Part shown: one piece after another, positions 1 through 11,529 of the stretch | Layout of the letters: every line of letters begins with the position of its first letter | How positions within the stretch are numbered: the first letter of the stretch is position 1 | Assembly (NCBI GenBank): GCA_039720395.1 | Contig: CM077832.1 | Span: 20,485,607-20,549,606 of the forward strand | Length of the DNA: 64,000 nucleotides | Direction of reading: 5' to 3' | Origin: Liquidambar formosana | Lineage: Eukaryota; Streptophyta; Magnoliopsida; Saxifragales; Altingiaceae | The notes under the pieces: model-generated | The model's database searches: none | Seen by the model: only the letters and a program-made list of their open reading frames with translations | What the model was told of the DNA's origin: nothing | Program-made: the position numbers and the translations under genes

Positions 1-425
1 AATAGGCCCAAGATGGGTGAGGGTGAGGGTGAGGTTGAGTGAACCAACAGTCCCAACAGTCCCAATAGGCTCAATAGGGTGAGGGTGAGGTTGAGGGATG
101 AGTCACATATTTCACATCAAAAGCGGACAAGTCCAAGATCTGGGAAAAGTGAAGGTATTGTTTTATTATGAGATGGCATGGTTAAGTTAGTACGTACCGC
201 GTGTGGTACTATGGTTTATTTGAAATTCTTGATGAAAAAAATACAATACCTATTTTAGAAAAAAAAAAAAATTGTTTTCTTGAGAATGGAAAATTTTTGT
301 TTGATTTATGAGCTCTTTTAAAAAAAATCAGAGTTTGCAGCGGAAGCTTAGTGGTATAACCAATAAGTATTTGATCTGAGGTTATTCAAATTTCGAGGAC
401 GAAATTTCTTTTAAGGGTGGTGGAA
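1..425 (+). mobile_element. 3' internal end of a Ty3/gypsy retrotransposon (partial)
   Basis: No intact coding frame is visible. The last part (about 395-425) has the phrase TTCGAGGACGAAATTTC followed by a purine-rich stretch AAGGGTGGTGGAA directly before the LTR at 426. That is the usual polypurine-tract arrangement at the 3' end of plant Ty3/gypsy elements. The first 110 bases have short imperfect repeats of GGGTGAGGTTGAG type. The rest of the element lies left of the window or is lost. Confidence 0.5.
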
Positions 426-1540
426 TGTAATACCCTGAATATTTATTGATTTATTTTACGTGTGTATATTTGGTGGAATTATACACAAGGTGATAAATTT
501 AAATATTGTTGAGGTTAGTTGAATGTTGGGATATATTGCATTAAATTGCTTTGGATGGAAAGGATAATTAATTTATGATATATATATATATATATATAGA
601 CAAAAGAATAAAAGAATTGGGAAAAAAGAGAGAGATCACGTGAAAAGAGAGAAAGAAAGAAGAAAGAAGAAAAAGAGGATAGAAAAAGTCAAAAGAAGAA
701 ATAAAAAAAAAAAAAGGTAGCTAGTGGTGTGGGCACATAGGAAAAGAAGGAAGAAAAGAAAAAAAAAGTGGGAGGTAGGTGTAGAATAAAGAAAAGAAGA
801 AATGATGAAGAGAGAGAGAGAGAAGGAGGAAAGGACGGAAGAGAAGAAATAAATAGAGAAGAGAAGGAAAGAAATAAGAAAGGGAGAAAGAGGAAGGGAG
901 AAGCCGAGAGAGGCAGTGGCCAAACGGTTCATCGGTCGGAGTATGGGAAGTTTTAATCCGACTTATTTTATTCACTTATTTTTGAGGTAGGGGGTTTAAT
1001 TCTTGTATGGTAAATGATGATTATTTTGAAGCATATGTTAAGATTTGATTTATGTAAGGTGATAATTCTTGATGGTGATATATTTGAGGTTTATGATGGT
1101 TGATTTCATAGAGATTATATTTGAGGTTTATGATTTGGAGTTCGTATTATTTGATTAATTTATATATTATTTTGAATATATAAATGCTTGTATGTGATTT
1201 TAAAACATTATTTATTGTATAGGAATTTGATTTCCTACTGGGCAGTTGTTCGCTCACCCCAATATATTTTCAGGTGATAATTGTTGGCGGCACGTAGTAG
1301 AATTGGGGTCGAGATTTGGAGAAGTTATCACGTACATTTATTTTTATTTAAAGCTGATATAATTTTATTCATTTGGTTGGCCAATGTATATTGATGATGA
1401 GTTTTGGGTTAACCATGGCTACCCGCAGCTGCGCAATACTCTGTATTTTGAAAGGAATGTATTTTTGAAAATATTGATTTGTACGGAGCTCATAAAAAAA
1501 AATTGTACGTGTTGAGGTTTATAAATTTTGGGGCGTTACA
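426..1540 (+). mobile_element. LTR of a Ty3/gypsy retrotransposon
   Basis: The segment starts TGTAATACCC and ends GGGGCGTTACA, forming the short inverted termini expected of an LTR. It is preceded by a polypurine tract and followed with no gap by copia reverse transcriptase coding sequence. It is about 1.1 kb long and contains a TA-dinucleotide run near 578-598. Because a polypurine tract precedes it, this is a 3' LTR rather than a solo LTR. The 5' half of the insertion lies outside the window, so the TSD cannot be checked. Confidence 0.7.
609..912 (+). repeat. Purine-rich (GA/AAG) tract inside the gypsy LTR
   Basis: About 300 bases are almost entirely A and G on the plus strand, with AGAGAGAGAGAG at 810-822 and many GAAAGAAGAAA units. 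Open frames here on either strand are low-complexity artefacts. The tract probably grew by slippage within the LTR. Confidence 0.8.
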
Positions 1541-2861
1541 TATGGAGTGGACTATACAGAAGTTTTTGCACCAGTGGCAAGGATGGATATAGTAAGGTTG
1601 ATTATTGCTCTAGCTGCACAGAAGAATTGGACGATTTTTCAGCTGGATGTCAAGTCAGCTTTTCTCCATGGTGAGCTGAGTGAAGATGTTTATGTGGAGC
1701 AACCAAAAGGATATGAAAAAAAGGGCAGTGAGCATCTAGTTTACAAGTTACACAAAGCCCTGTATGGATTAAAACAAGCTCTACGAGCTTGGTTTAGTCG
1801 AATTGAAGCACATTTCATTGGTGAAGGATTTCGGAGGTGCGATAGCGAGCAGACATTATTCACAAAGAGAAGCAGAGAAGGAAAAATTATCATTGTAAGT
1901 GTTTATGTTGATGATTTAATTTTTACTGGTAATGATGAAGTTATGATGTCTGAATTTAAAAGCTCTATGTTAAGAGAGTTTGATATGTCTGACTTGGGGA
2001 AGATGAGGTTTTTTCTTGGGATCGAGGTGCTACAAAAGTCTGATGGTATTTATATATGCCAAAGGAAATATGCATTGGAGGTTTTGAGAAGGTTTGGTAT
2101 GATGGAAAGTAATTCGGTGGGCAGTCCAATAGTTCCAGGTTTCAAAATAAGCAGAGACAGAAGTGGAGACTTTGTTGATGAGACGTACTACAAGCAGCTG
2201 GTGGGTAGTTTAATGTATCTCACTGCCACGAGACCTGACATGATGTTTGTTACTTGTCTCATAAGTAGATATATGGCAAAACCAATCGAGATTCATCTAC
2301 AGGCAGCTAAGAGAGCACTTCGATACTTAAAAGGGACTGTGAACTATGGAATTCATTATAAGAAAGGAGGAGATGGTGAGTTGTTGGCATTTACAGATAG
2401 CGACTATGCCGGAGATATGGAAGACAGAAAGAGTACATCTGGTTACGTGTTCTTAATAAGTTCAAGTGCTGTTTCATGGTGTTAAAAAAAAACAACCTAT
2501 TGTGACTTTATCAACCACAGAAACTGAGTTTGTGGCAGCTGCAGTTTGTGCTTGTCAAGGAGTCTGGATGAAGAGAATTTTAAAGGAGCTGGGACATTCT
2601 GATGAAGGCTATACTACTGTGATGTGTGACAACAGTTCAACCATCAAGTTGTCTAAAAATCCAATTATGCATGGTCGCAGCAAGCATATTGATGTGAGGT
2701 TTCATTTCTTAAGGAATCTTACTAAGGAAGGTACAATTGAATTAGTTCACTGTGGGAGTCAGGATCAGGTGGTGGACATAATGACCAAACCATTGAAGCT
2801 TGAGGTTTTTCAGAAGCTTCGAAAGCTGCTGGGAGTATGTGAAATTTCTAGTATAAACTAA
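1541..2861 (+). pseudogene. Ty1/copia Pol fragment: reverse transcriptase and RNase H
   Basis: The reading frame begins abruptly at the gypsy LTR junction with YGVDYTEVFAPVAR, a conserved copia reverse transcriptase start. It continues through AFLHGEL, the catalytic YVDD box (codons at 1904-1915) and the KSTSGYVF motif of the copia RNase H domain. The frame breaks at about 2484-2492 in a run of A residues, where a stop follows SWC. The RNase H part then resumes in another frame (VTLSTTETEF) to a stop at 2859-2861. Gag, protease, integrase and the first part of reverse transcriptase are missing because the gypsy element displaced them to the left. It is a dead fragment. The A-run break looks like slippage, since copia elements are not known to recode at this point. 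Confidence 0.9.
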
Positions 2862-2893
2862 TTGCTTCATAGCATTTAGTTTAAGGGAGGGAA

Positions 2894-3164
2894 TGAAGGA
2901 GTTTATTGCAGTTTTTTGTTAGAATAATGTCCTGGTCTACAGGGAAAGTCCTAGTCTTTAGGGATATCTACTTGTATTTGAATTGTTCCACGTTTCTGTT
3001 ATCACTTGGCTTTATTTCAGCTAAGTGGGCTGATTTCTCGCTTCTGTTATGATTGTGTATTGAATGGCTATTTAAGCCAACGTTATTGTTAATAAAACAA
3101 AGTCATTCAATCCAGCTTGTCGTGTTCTTGTTCTTAGTTCCATTTTAGATCAAAGTTCCCAACA
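2894..3164 (+). mobile_element. 3' LTR of the Ty1/copia element
   Basis: It begins TGAAGGAG just after a polypurine tract (TTAAGGGAGGGAA, 2881-2893) and ends with CAAAGTTCCCAACA, giving TG...CA termini over 271 bases. An AATAAA polyadenylation signal lies near 3091. Spacing from the RNase H stop codon (2861) is typical of a compact copia 3' end. The 5' LTR is outside the window. Confidence 0.75.
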
Positions 3165-4663
3165 GTAACGGCGAGTTGTCACTCGTTTAACATCGAATAA
3201 AACATGAGATTGCTTGCTTTGCGCAAAAGAAAAAAGTGGGGGGGGGGGGATGACATTGCTTACATTGTGCAAGACAAATGAATGAGGAACTGTGTGGATT
3301 AAGATGGATTTTCTTGTAGAAAACGGTATATAGGAAGAGGAGTAAAAGAAGTGATAAGGTCAGACATGTGGGGCCCGCGTAAGCTTTTCATTAACAGAGT
3401 GCAATGAAGATGTGGGCCAAATTTTTTTCTCTCTCTCTTCTGTCTCTTCTCTCTCTTTCAACTTTTTCTCTCTCTCTCTCCTCTTCATTGTCTTCTCCCA
3501 ATGGCTATGTTATCCATTCAAAACAAATAATAAAATTTACTGTTTAATGTTTTTACAAAATAGTAAAATTTTACAAAGTTGATCATGACAAAGTATTAAA
3601 ATTTTACGGTTTTACATAGTAGTAAAATTTTATAGCAGTTTTAAAAAGTAGCAAAATTTTACAATTTCAATTTATTCAATAATTATGTAATCAATATAGA
3701 TATTGTTTCAAAGATGTCAATGAGTAAGTTCTAAAAATATAATTTTATTTGAAAACAGATATGTATATTGAAATTTATAAGCTTTTAAAAATTAGAACAT
3801 CAAAAAACCAAGTTAGTTACATAAGGTGCCTTTAATAACAAAAAAGAGAGTGTCTTTAGTAATACTAAGGGTAAACAAGGGATTTAAAACATAAAGGTGA
3901 CTAATTGCTAAATAAGTTTCATTCTCTTGACTAATTGCTAATGTTTTACCTAAATATAAACTAATCGCCAATTCCCCCTATTCTTTATTATTGAAAAAAA
4001 GAAAAGTCATACTTTACCCCTCGAAGTTTGGTTCATTTTCACTTGAGCCCTTTTGAGTTTGGAAAATTAAACTTAGTCTAATCAGTTACATTTTTTGCTC
4101 TATTTTTATTCTTCTAGGTTGTATCCCCTATTTTGCTCTATTTTCACGGGAGCTAGTTTCTGCTTGATGTTGTTGGGAATTTGATTCAGTTTCTTCAATT
4201 GGGTATAAATTGTCTTTTTGCTTGTTAATAAAATACTCCTTATGTCCTATAAAAATAAGCTTAAATTTGACAAAACATGTAATTTTAAAAAAGTTATTAT
4301 TACTTTGACTTATAACTTTTTAAACTATAATTTTTCAAAAATACTTTTTTTTGCTTAGTATTAGGTTTTATGTTGAAAGTAATTAATGAAACAACTAAGA
4401 GTAGTACAGAAAAGTTCAAAAAATTAATAATTTGGCTTCAAATATTTTGGGACAAAAAAAAGTTACAAAAATAACCTATCTTTGTGGAAGAGAGAAAGTA
4501 ATTTCTTTTGGTTGACCGAATTAAAAGAAAAAAAAACATATTATGCTTTTAGACAAATTAACCATGCACAGCGTTGACATTTCAATACTCCTCCCAAGCT
4601 CTCTGATGGTACAAGAATCATGTCAACATATAATCCAAAGTCGTATAAAGGAGTTATGTTAGT
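3165..4663. other. Gene-free AT-rich interval
   Basis: No coding region is supported. It contains a CT-rich stretch (about 3426-3495), a cluster of short near-repeats of the form TAGTAAAATTTTACA (about 3540-3665) and one Stowaway-like MITE listed separately. It is the left flank of duplicated block A and is not homologous to the promoter of the intact CYP79 at 28 kb. Confidence 0.6.
4236..4498. mobile_element. Stowaway-like MITE (Tc1/mariner)
   Basis: It starts after TA with CTCCTTATGTCC and ends GAAGAGAGAAAG before TA. This is a degenerate version of the CTCCCTCCGTCCC terminal repeat of plant Stowaway elements, with the TA target duplication retained. It is about 263 bases and non-coding. 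The internal text resembles the outer element in the CYP79 introns. Confidence 0.5.
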
Positions 4664-5708
4664 GCTTTAAACCTTTTAGAGCACAATATGGCCGTCTGAA
4701 TTGCTTCAACAGCCCTGCTAGGCACCACCTCCTCCTCCACCACCACCACCACCACCACCATCATCACCACCACCATCACCACCACCATCACCACTACTGT
4801 ACTTCTCTTCACTTTTTTATCTTTTTCATCAACAAATTAAAAGTCCGACTGAACCCCGCTAGCAAAACGGCAAAGTAACTGCCTCTCCCTCCTGGACCCG
4901 TTCCATGGCCTTTCATCGGGAACGTCCCCGAAATGTTAAGAAACAAACCCACATCCCGTTGGATACACCGCATTCTGCAGGAAATGAATACCGAAATAGC
5001 TTGCATTCGTCTAGGCAATGTCCATGGGATTCCAGTGATGTGTCCAAAGATTGGCCTAGAAATCTTGAGGAACCAAGACGCTAATTTCGCGTCAAGGCCA
5101 CTTACTATGGCCACCCACACTTTCAGCGGCGGGTACTTGACAGCAATCTTTGCACCCTATGGCGAGCAATGGAAGAAAATAAGAAAAGTATTGACTTCAG
5201 AAATAATTTCTCCGGCAAGGCACCGATGGCTTCACGGCAAAAGAGTGGAGAAGGCAGACAACCTTGTCAGGTATGTCTATAATACGAGCATAAGCCCTTC
5301 CAGGAACCTAAACCTCAGAACGGTGACTTGACAATATACTGGGAATGTCATAAGGAGATTAATGTTCGATAAGAGATATTTTGGGGAGGGAAGGAAAGAT
5401 GGAGGACCTGGAATTGAAGAGGAACAGCATGTTGATGCACTTTTTTTGGGGCTTAGTTACCTCTACTCGTTTTGTATTTCGGATTATTTCCTTGGTTGAG
5501 AGGGCTTGACCTTGATGGCCATGGAAAAGTTGTGAAAGAGGTTGATGGGATTATAAATAAATATCATGAGCCTATAATCAACGAGAGGATCCAACAGTGG
5601 AAAGATTTCGAGGCTAATAGTAATGGTGTTGAAAAGGAGAACCAAGACTTGCTTGATGTTCTTATCAACCTTAAGGATGCTAACGGGAAGCCATTGCTGA
5701 CACCAGAA

Positions 5709-6441
5709 TGTTGAATTTATGGCTCGATTGTCGCCGGCAAAATCTCAGAGTCGAATTCTTTAAAATCTGCATATAACTGTATTAATTGAATTGCATGTGC
5801 TGGCCAAAATTCGGCGCCAACCCTCACATGCCTCTCTTGAAATCTGGTGAAAGGAGAACCAATTTCTTTGCTAAGAAAAGAAAGTCTTAAAAGGAGAACC
5901 AACTTCTTTGTTGAGGAAAGAAAGTCTTAAAAGGAGAACCAACTTCTTTGTTGAGGAAAGAAAGTCTTACTTTCATTAAATGAGTAGGTGGCTTTTGTAC
6001 CTATGGTGGAGACTTTCTAGCCAACCTATATCTTTAGGTCCTTCGAATATTTTGTCCTGAACTCTTATCTTATGGAAGTAAGCCCTTTTTTTTTTTTCCT
6101 ATTAAAAGGAGACTTGGACAACCATTTGGTATAAAGAGGGTGAAATGCAAAGAGTTGCATTCGGGAAGAGATATACAAAATATTTGTGAGGTGTGTCTAT
6201 CCAGTGGGTGAGAGTACGTGAGAGTGTGAAACCACTTTCTTGTAATTTGCTTGTACTCTTTGTTTTCATAGTGAAGTTTTCTAATTGTTATCCCGTGGAT
6301 GTAGGCATTAGCCGAACCACGTTAAATTGCTTTGTGTGTTGAGTGATTGTTTTTTATTTATTTCTTTAATTTCTCATTTGAGTGTGCAAATTGCTATTGT
6401 GGTGATTTTCAATTCAATCCTTGGGACTAATTTCCACAACA
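5709..6441. mobile_element. Solo LTR inserted in the CYP79 pseudogene exon
   Basis: It has TGTTGAATTT...CCACAACA termini and a perfect 5-base TSD, CAGAA, at 5704-5708 and 6442-6446. The insertion point is proven by the uninterrupted sequence in the block B copy. No internal retrotransposon genes remain, so it is a solo LTR of 733 bases. The phrase CCGTGGATGTAGGCATTAG near 6293 is of a type common near the 3' end of copia LTRs; that class call is inference. Confidence 0.9.
5851..5970. repeat. Three tandem 40-bp repeats within the solo LTR
   Basis: Three successive units beginning AAGGAGAACCAA (5851, 5891, 5931) each run through CTTCTTTG to GAAAGAAAGTCTTA with period 40. The last two units are nearly identical. 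Such repeats in LTR U3 regions can act as enhancer repeats; no function is shown here. Confidence 0.85.
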
Positions 6442-6551
6442 CAGAAGAGGTCAAAGTGCAAACCGCTGTGAGATCATCTTTCTTTCTCAATTTTTTAACA
6501 TTTTTTCCCATAAATATTTAGGGATAATTTTCACATATATGCTACTTAGTA

Positions 6552-7089
6552 CTTCCTCAATCCCATAAAGATAAAATACGTAGTTTAAGAAAAATTATCA
6601 TTGCATTGACTTCTCATTTACTCCCTTCATTTTTAATTGACTATCTCGTTTGAAAAAATATACTTTTAAGGAAATCTTATTAAATGCTTTTACATCAATG
6701 CATATGTTTTGAAATTTTAATTTTGCCCTCAAGTGTGCAAAATATTAAAAAAAGAGATAATACATTTTTAAGGGTATTTTAGGAAATGAATAAAAAAGAA
6801 CCAATGACTTTTGAAATATGACAATAATTTTGAAACATCTCAAAAAGGAAAAAGAAAGTAGGCCACTTATTTAGGAATGAAGGGAGTAATAAATTTTATA
6901 CTCTGTATTTCCAAAATATCCTCTCTTATATATTGATTGCTATTGGGTTGTGTGAAAAGTAATTGTTAAAATAAGAAAGGATAGTATAAGACAATCTAAG
7001 AAAAATATGATTTTTACTTTTTAAAATAGCCAAACATTTTGAGACAAAAAAAGTTGTAAAAGTAGCCTATTTTTGTGAGACGGAAAGAG
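6552..7089. mobile_element. Nested Stowaway-like MITEs in the CYP79 pseudogene intron
   Basis: An outer element (TA then CTTCCTCAATCCC, ending GGAAAGAG then TA) is interrupted by an inner one at 6621-6886 (TA, CTCCCTTC...GAAGGGAG, TA). The same nest occurs in the intact gene's intron at about 29219-29769, so both insertions predate the block duplication. Confidence 0.65.
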
Positions 7090-8494
7090 TATATGGGATG
7101 AATTTATTTTTTCGGCATTCACAATATATAGTTTTAAAAAAGGAAAAGAAAAAGAACTCAAATATTATTGTCTCAGTCCTATTTTGTTAAATCAGAGCGC
7201 ATTTATTCTTTTAGATGTGGCACAATGTTTGTTTAGTTTAAAAAGTAAGAAATAAAGATATTCACTAATGGGATGACGAGAGTAATATTGGAAAGATGAA
7301 ATTAAACAAGGAGATGTTCATATATTAATTGCATATATTATATATATCTACAAGTTTTATCAAAGAAATCTAATAAAATGTGACATTGAAAATAGTTTTT
7401 AATTTGCTATTGCTACATCAGCCAGCAAGAGAAGTGAGACATAATGTTTTTTTCACATATAATATGCTAATATAGTAGTTGTCTAGATGATGTGCCGGTG
7501 CCACAGTATTAATTAGCACAACATATTAACAGTATATGTTTAAATGATAGGACATTAATTGGTGTACGTTTTTTTTTTTTCTTTTTTTTTTTTGATAAGC
7601 CATTAATTGGTGTACGTGGCAACATACATGAAAATTTTAAAAATTAACCCCCTGGTCCTTCCGGTTAGAAGCCTATCTGTAATCTGTAATATATATATAA
7701 CCATCATCCCCAATCAATCAGGTCTTTATCAATTTTTTTTTGGGTTTCCTGTATTCTATTTGTGTCAATTAAATTTCACAACCTTTATCTCTGCTGATAA
7801 TTTCTGGAGATTATGATGGCGGCAGTGGATAATCCAGCAAATGCAGTGGAATGGGCAATGGCAGAAATGATAAACCAACCGGAGTTACTTGAAAAAGCCA
7901 CAGAAGAATTGGACAGAGTCGTTGGAAATTAGGAATGACTAGTCCAAGAATCCGATATCCCTCAACTCAATTTCGTGAAGGCATGCGCCAGAGAGGCTTT
8001 CTGCCTCCATCCCATCGTACTCTTCAACGTTCCTCATGTGGCCATGTCCGACACGACTGCCGCCGGCTATTTCATTCCAAAGGGAAGCCACATGCTTCTG
8101 AGCCGAATGGGAATCGGCCGAAACCCTAAAGTCTGGGATGAGCCGCTCAATTTCAAACCCGAACGCCACCTGACCGATCCATGCACAGAAGTCACTGAGC
8201 CAGATTTGCGCCTCATATCGTTCAGCACTGGTAGGCGTGGGTGTATTGCTGCTACACTTGGGACGGCAATGACTGTTAAGCTATTGGGAAGGCTTCTTCA
8301 AGGGTTTACTTGGAATGCACCACCCAGTGTGTCTAGCATCGATCTTGCTGAGGCAGAAAATGACATTTTTCTTGCTAAACCATTGATTGCTCATGCCAAA
8401 CCCCGCCTGCCTCTCCATTTGTACCCTGGAAACTAGTCACAGCAACGTTTTGGATCAATAGTTGGGGTGAATTTTGTCTACGCACAAAAAATTA

Positions 8495-8756
8495 CTCCCT
8501 CCGTTCCTAGATAAGTGACTGATTTTTTTTTTCTGGGTTGTTTCAAAATTATTGTCACATTTCAAAAGTCATTGGTTCCTTTTGATTCATTTTCTAAAAT
8601 ACCCTTAAAAATGTATTATCACTTTTTCTAATGTTTTACACACTTGAGGGCAAAATTGGAATCTAAAAACATTTGCATTGATGTAAAAGCATTTAATAAG
8701 ATTTCCTTAAAAAACATGTTTTTTCAAAATGGATGATCAATTTGAAACAAAGGGAT
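8495..8756. mobile_element. Stowaway-like MITE downstream of the CYP79 pseudogene
   Basis: It begins CTCCCTCCGTTCC after TA and ends AAACAAAGGGAT before TA. Interior sequence is shared, in reverse orientation, with the inner intronic Stowaway. The orthologous copy in block B is at 31219-31482. Confidence 0.7.
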
Positions 8757-8849
8757 TAAATAATTGAGGTGACAATTCAATAAGTTGTACGGGATTGAGC
8801 TTATAATTTATGAGTGCTTGAGTTTTCAATTTCAGAATAACTAATCATA

Positions 8850-9285
8850 TTACAAGTTTTTATTAGTGGTGGTGGTACGGTGTTGATTCTTTCTAATCAG
8901 TATTGTGGCCATCTTGTTGCATTTTGGATTATGCCAACTTAGATGCATATGCGATGTACGTGGCGTGTCTTGAGGCAGCTCGAATACAATCTGTTTATTA
9001 ATCATGTTCATTAATATTTTGCAAACCCGAATATGACTCGTTTATTAAACTAGTAACATGACATGACACGACCAGTATAACCTTTCTAAAAATCAAATTG
9101 TATTTGGGTCGATACGTATATAGTTTGATTATAACCAAATTGACATTTTGAAGTATTTAAAAATATTTTTTAAATATATAGTCGTGTGTATATATATACA
9201 TTTTAAAATAATTTCTTAAATAAATTATGAATTATGAATCATTCATCATACACGTCCTATTTATATATAGGTGTACATATATCTA
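8850..9285. other. Block A-specific interval of about 430 bases
   Basis: This stretch has no counterpart in block B, where sequence passes directly from CTAATCATATTTATAT to the region equivalent to 9286. I could not find clear terminal repeats or a TSD, so it may be an insertion in A or a deletion in B. No coding potential is seen. Confidence 0.5.
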
Positions 9286-9506
9286 GGTCAGCTAAGCACG
9301 TATTGATATAACTTATATCATCTTTGCATTGGGATTGTATCTCGTGCATTAATGAGTTACGAAATATATTTAGACAATTCACATTCATGGTACAATCCCT
9401 TCTATATGCAGCACGTGCTCACCTAACTGGATTATGAATATAAATATACCCGAATGAGTTAAATTGGTATCGGGATGTTGCCAAAGGGAATGCCAATTTC
9501 TCCATC

Positions 9507-9936
9507 GAGGGCGACTAATGCAACCCCCCAACTTTATTTGTAAACCCTAATTTTTTTCATTTCTTAAGGTTTTATGAAAAATATAAAAATTTTATTTCAT
9601 GAAAATTAGCCACGTGATCAACTTGAAAACATTATTTTCAACAACTTTGTAAAAGAACTTTTTTGTTTTTCAAAATCTGTCATTTAAGAGAACTTTTTAA
9701 CCATTTACTATCTCTACTTCATTTTTACATAAACGAAAATTATAAATTGCTAAAAAGTCTATTTAAATATATTTTTTTAAAAATTTCTTTTACAAAGTTG
9801 TTCAAAATGATGTTTTCTAATAGACATGATGGCCAATTTTCATAAAAACCTTTTACATATTCATAAAATCTTGAAAATTTTAAAATAGATGAGGTGTATA
9901 GATAGAGTCGAAGGGTTGCAATTAATAGCCGCCCTC
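9507..9936. mobile_element. Fold-back MITE, Mutator-like (block A copy)
   Basis: Termini are GAGGGCGACTAATGCAACC and, inverted, GAGGGCGGCTATTAATTGC, with a direct duplication TTTCTCCATC at 9497-9506 and 9937-9946. Almost the whole AT-rich interior folds on itself: ATGAAAATTAGCC and TTACAAAGTTGTTCAAAATG segments meet their inverse complements. The TSD of about 10 bases fits a Mutator-like element. Related copies are at 31893-32326 and, as remnants, near 15.75, 21.2 and 23.8 kb. Confidence 0.75.
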
Positions 9937-10475
9937 TTTCTCCATCTGGGTCATGTGGGCTGCCTCGGCAACTTAGGTTGGGGATGTTGCCCAAGGGAAC
10001 CCCAATTCCTCCATCTGGGCCATCACATCTGGGCAGACTGAAAAGGACCCCGCTTGATCTGGGCCGGCATTACCACCTTTTCTTTTAGGGCCTCCGCCAC
10101 CACCTGCTACTAATAGAGCAGTAGAGCAAACTAGATCCTTTTTGTAATGAACTGCGTCAATTAATTTGTACCAATAAATTACAGAAATAAATAAAGTAAA
10201 TAGGTAGTGGGACATAATTGTGTAAACTAGCTTGACACCATTATTCAGGTCAAGCTCGCGGGTTAGTATATATGCTCATTACAAAATTTAATTAGAAAGT
10301 CTACTCTTACTTGGTTGTTCTACTCCTTACAAAAGTTAAACCTGAATCATAGAAATAAAACACCAACTTGAAGTTAGAACACTGTAAAAACAATGACAAT
10401 CATATGGATTTGATATGTAAAAAGAAAAATACAAGGTCATAGACCCCTTATTCAACATGTATCTGTATTTTCTTA
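9937..10475. other. Non-coding interval shared with block B
   Basis: No gene is supported. It holds the ancestral empty sites for the hAT and Mutator-like insertions of block B: CCATCACATCTGGG and CAGACTGAAAAGG near 10020-10045 correspond to the flanks at 32412 and 32994. Confidence 0.7.
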
Positions 10476-10742
10476 AAGCATCCCCAATGAAAGAGTTATA
10501 GCGCAAGCTAAAGTTATAAATAGCTTTTAGCTCTAAAGGGCCTTATCCAATGGGAGAGCTAAATGATGAGTTATTTGGCCATGTGAGAAATGGTAGTTGA
10601 AAAGAGGGAAAACTAGGTGAGATAAAAAATAGCTTTTGTTGTATTGGAACAGCCGCTTTATTGTAGAGAACTATTTTTTCTCTTTCTGAGCTAAAAACAA
10701 CTTTTAACTTACCAAAATAACTTTTTTAGATTGGAGATGCTC
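10476..10742. mobile_element. Tourist-like MITE (PIF/Harbinger), block A copy
   Basis: Terminal repeats AAGCATCCCCAATG and ATTGGAGATGCTC are flanked by TTA on both sides (10473-10475 and 10743-10745). The 3-base TTA duplication is typical of PIF/Harbinger-derived MITEs. The block B copy is at 34377-34641. Confidence 0.7.
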
Positions 10743-11298
10743 TTAGAGTTTATCGTTTCAAAAAGCATTGTGCATTTTTGAAATTTTCCTAACCAAACAC
10801 TGCCTTAGAGTTTATGGTTTCAAAAGGCATCGTCACTATGGAATTTTTGAAATTTTCCGTAACAAAAGTAAGCCTATCATGATCCTTTCCTCAGAAGTAG
10901 GTCATGTCTATTTTGATGGTCCAACTTTAGACCAGCGAAAAGGACCCAAAAAGAAAAAGGGAAAAGAAAAAACACAATTGCATCTACATGGTCATATACT
11001 CCTCAATCTGAGAGGACTGTACCCAAATTTCATATCACGAAAAATTTTTGAGACATCAAGAACTATTAGGCTGACGTGGCCGGACTTGATATGCTCAATG
11101 ACGTATGCAATGACAGATGAAGATTCTTATTTTCCCCTACCTGCAGTTAATTTAATCTTAGTTACTTACCTGTGTTTTACTGCATTGCCCGGTATACTCG
11201 TGTCTACAAAAACATTCCTAAATTAATTACTTGCTCATCTATCTAAATTTATTTCAGCTACAATTAATACAAACTTCATGCATAACTATATAGTAAAT

Positions 11299-11528
11299 TA
11301 ACCTTAATAGGTAAACCTTAATGAGTTAATCTGATGGCAAATCAAGTATTAATAAGTGTCACAAAAAATGTAAGTTGAATGTTCAAAACTTTGATTCCCT
11401 TTGAAGTTACTCTCAATGCCCGAAGGATCTAGTAATATTCAGTGTGTGTGGGACAGGAGGATTGCACATACCCAAAAAATTAGTCGGGGCTAAAGCCTCG
11501 AATACTCTTGTCAAAAAAAAAAAAAAAA
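11299..11528 (+). mobile_element. tRNA-derived SINE, older copy (block A)
   Basis: It resembles the SINE that follows it, with a degraded 5' RNA polymerase III promoter region, the shared 3' text CATACCCAAAAAATTAGTCGG and a terminal A run (11513-11527). It is also present in block B (35147-35397). Confidence 0.55.
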
Positions 11529-11529
11529 G

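Larger units (their letters stand above)
4688..8436 (+). pseudogene. CYP79: CYP79 pseudogene (block A copy)
   Basis: It is the duplicate of the intact CYP79 at 28097-31161 with the same two-exon layout. Lesions are counted against that copy. There is a TGA at codon 4 (4697-4699), a TAA at 4876-4878 and a TGA at 5329-5331 where the partner has CGA. A one-base deletion lies near 5487. A solo LTR is inserted at 5709-6441. The intron acceptor AG is mutated (TTTCTG instead of TTTCAG, before 7807). In-frame TAG and TGA codons are introduced by a three-base-longer variant near 7930. The heme motif FSTGRRGC and the DNPANA I-helix motif are still readable. Two in-frame codons are lost near 8190. Exon 1 is 4688 to about 6467 including the LTR; exon 2 is 7807-8436. 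Several stops fit C-to-T change at CpG or CpNpG sites, as expected for methylated silent DNA. Confidence 0.93.

Noticed and set aside
636..975. Frames in the purine-rich LTR tract
   Set aside because: Composition is dictated by GA repeats; no conserved motif.
2460..2500. Programmed frameshift in copia Pol
   Set aside because: The break is in a run of A inside RNase H, where copia elements have no known recoding; slippage decay is simpler.
7607..7816. 69-codon frame just before CYP79 pseudogene exon 2
   Set aside because: It lies in the intron, with no conservation in block B.
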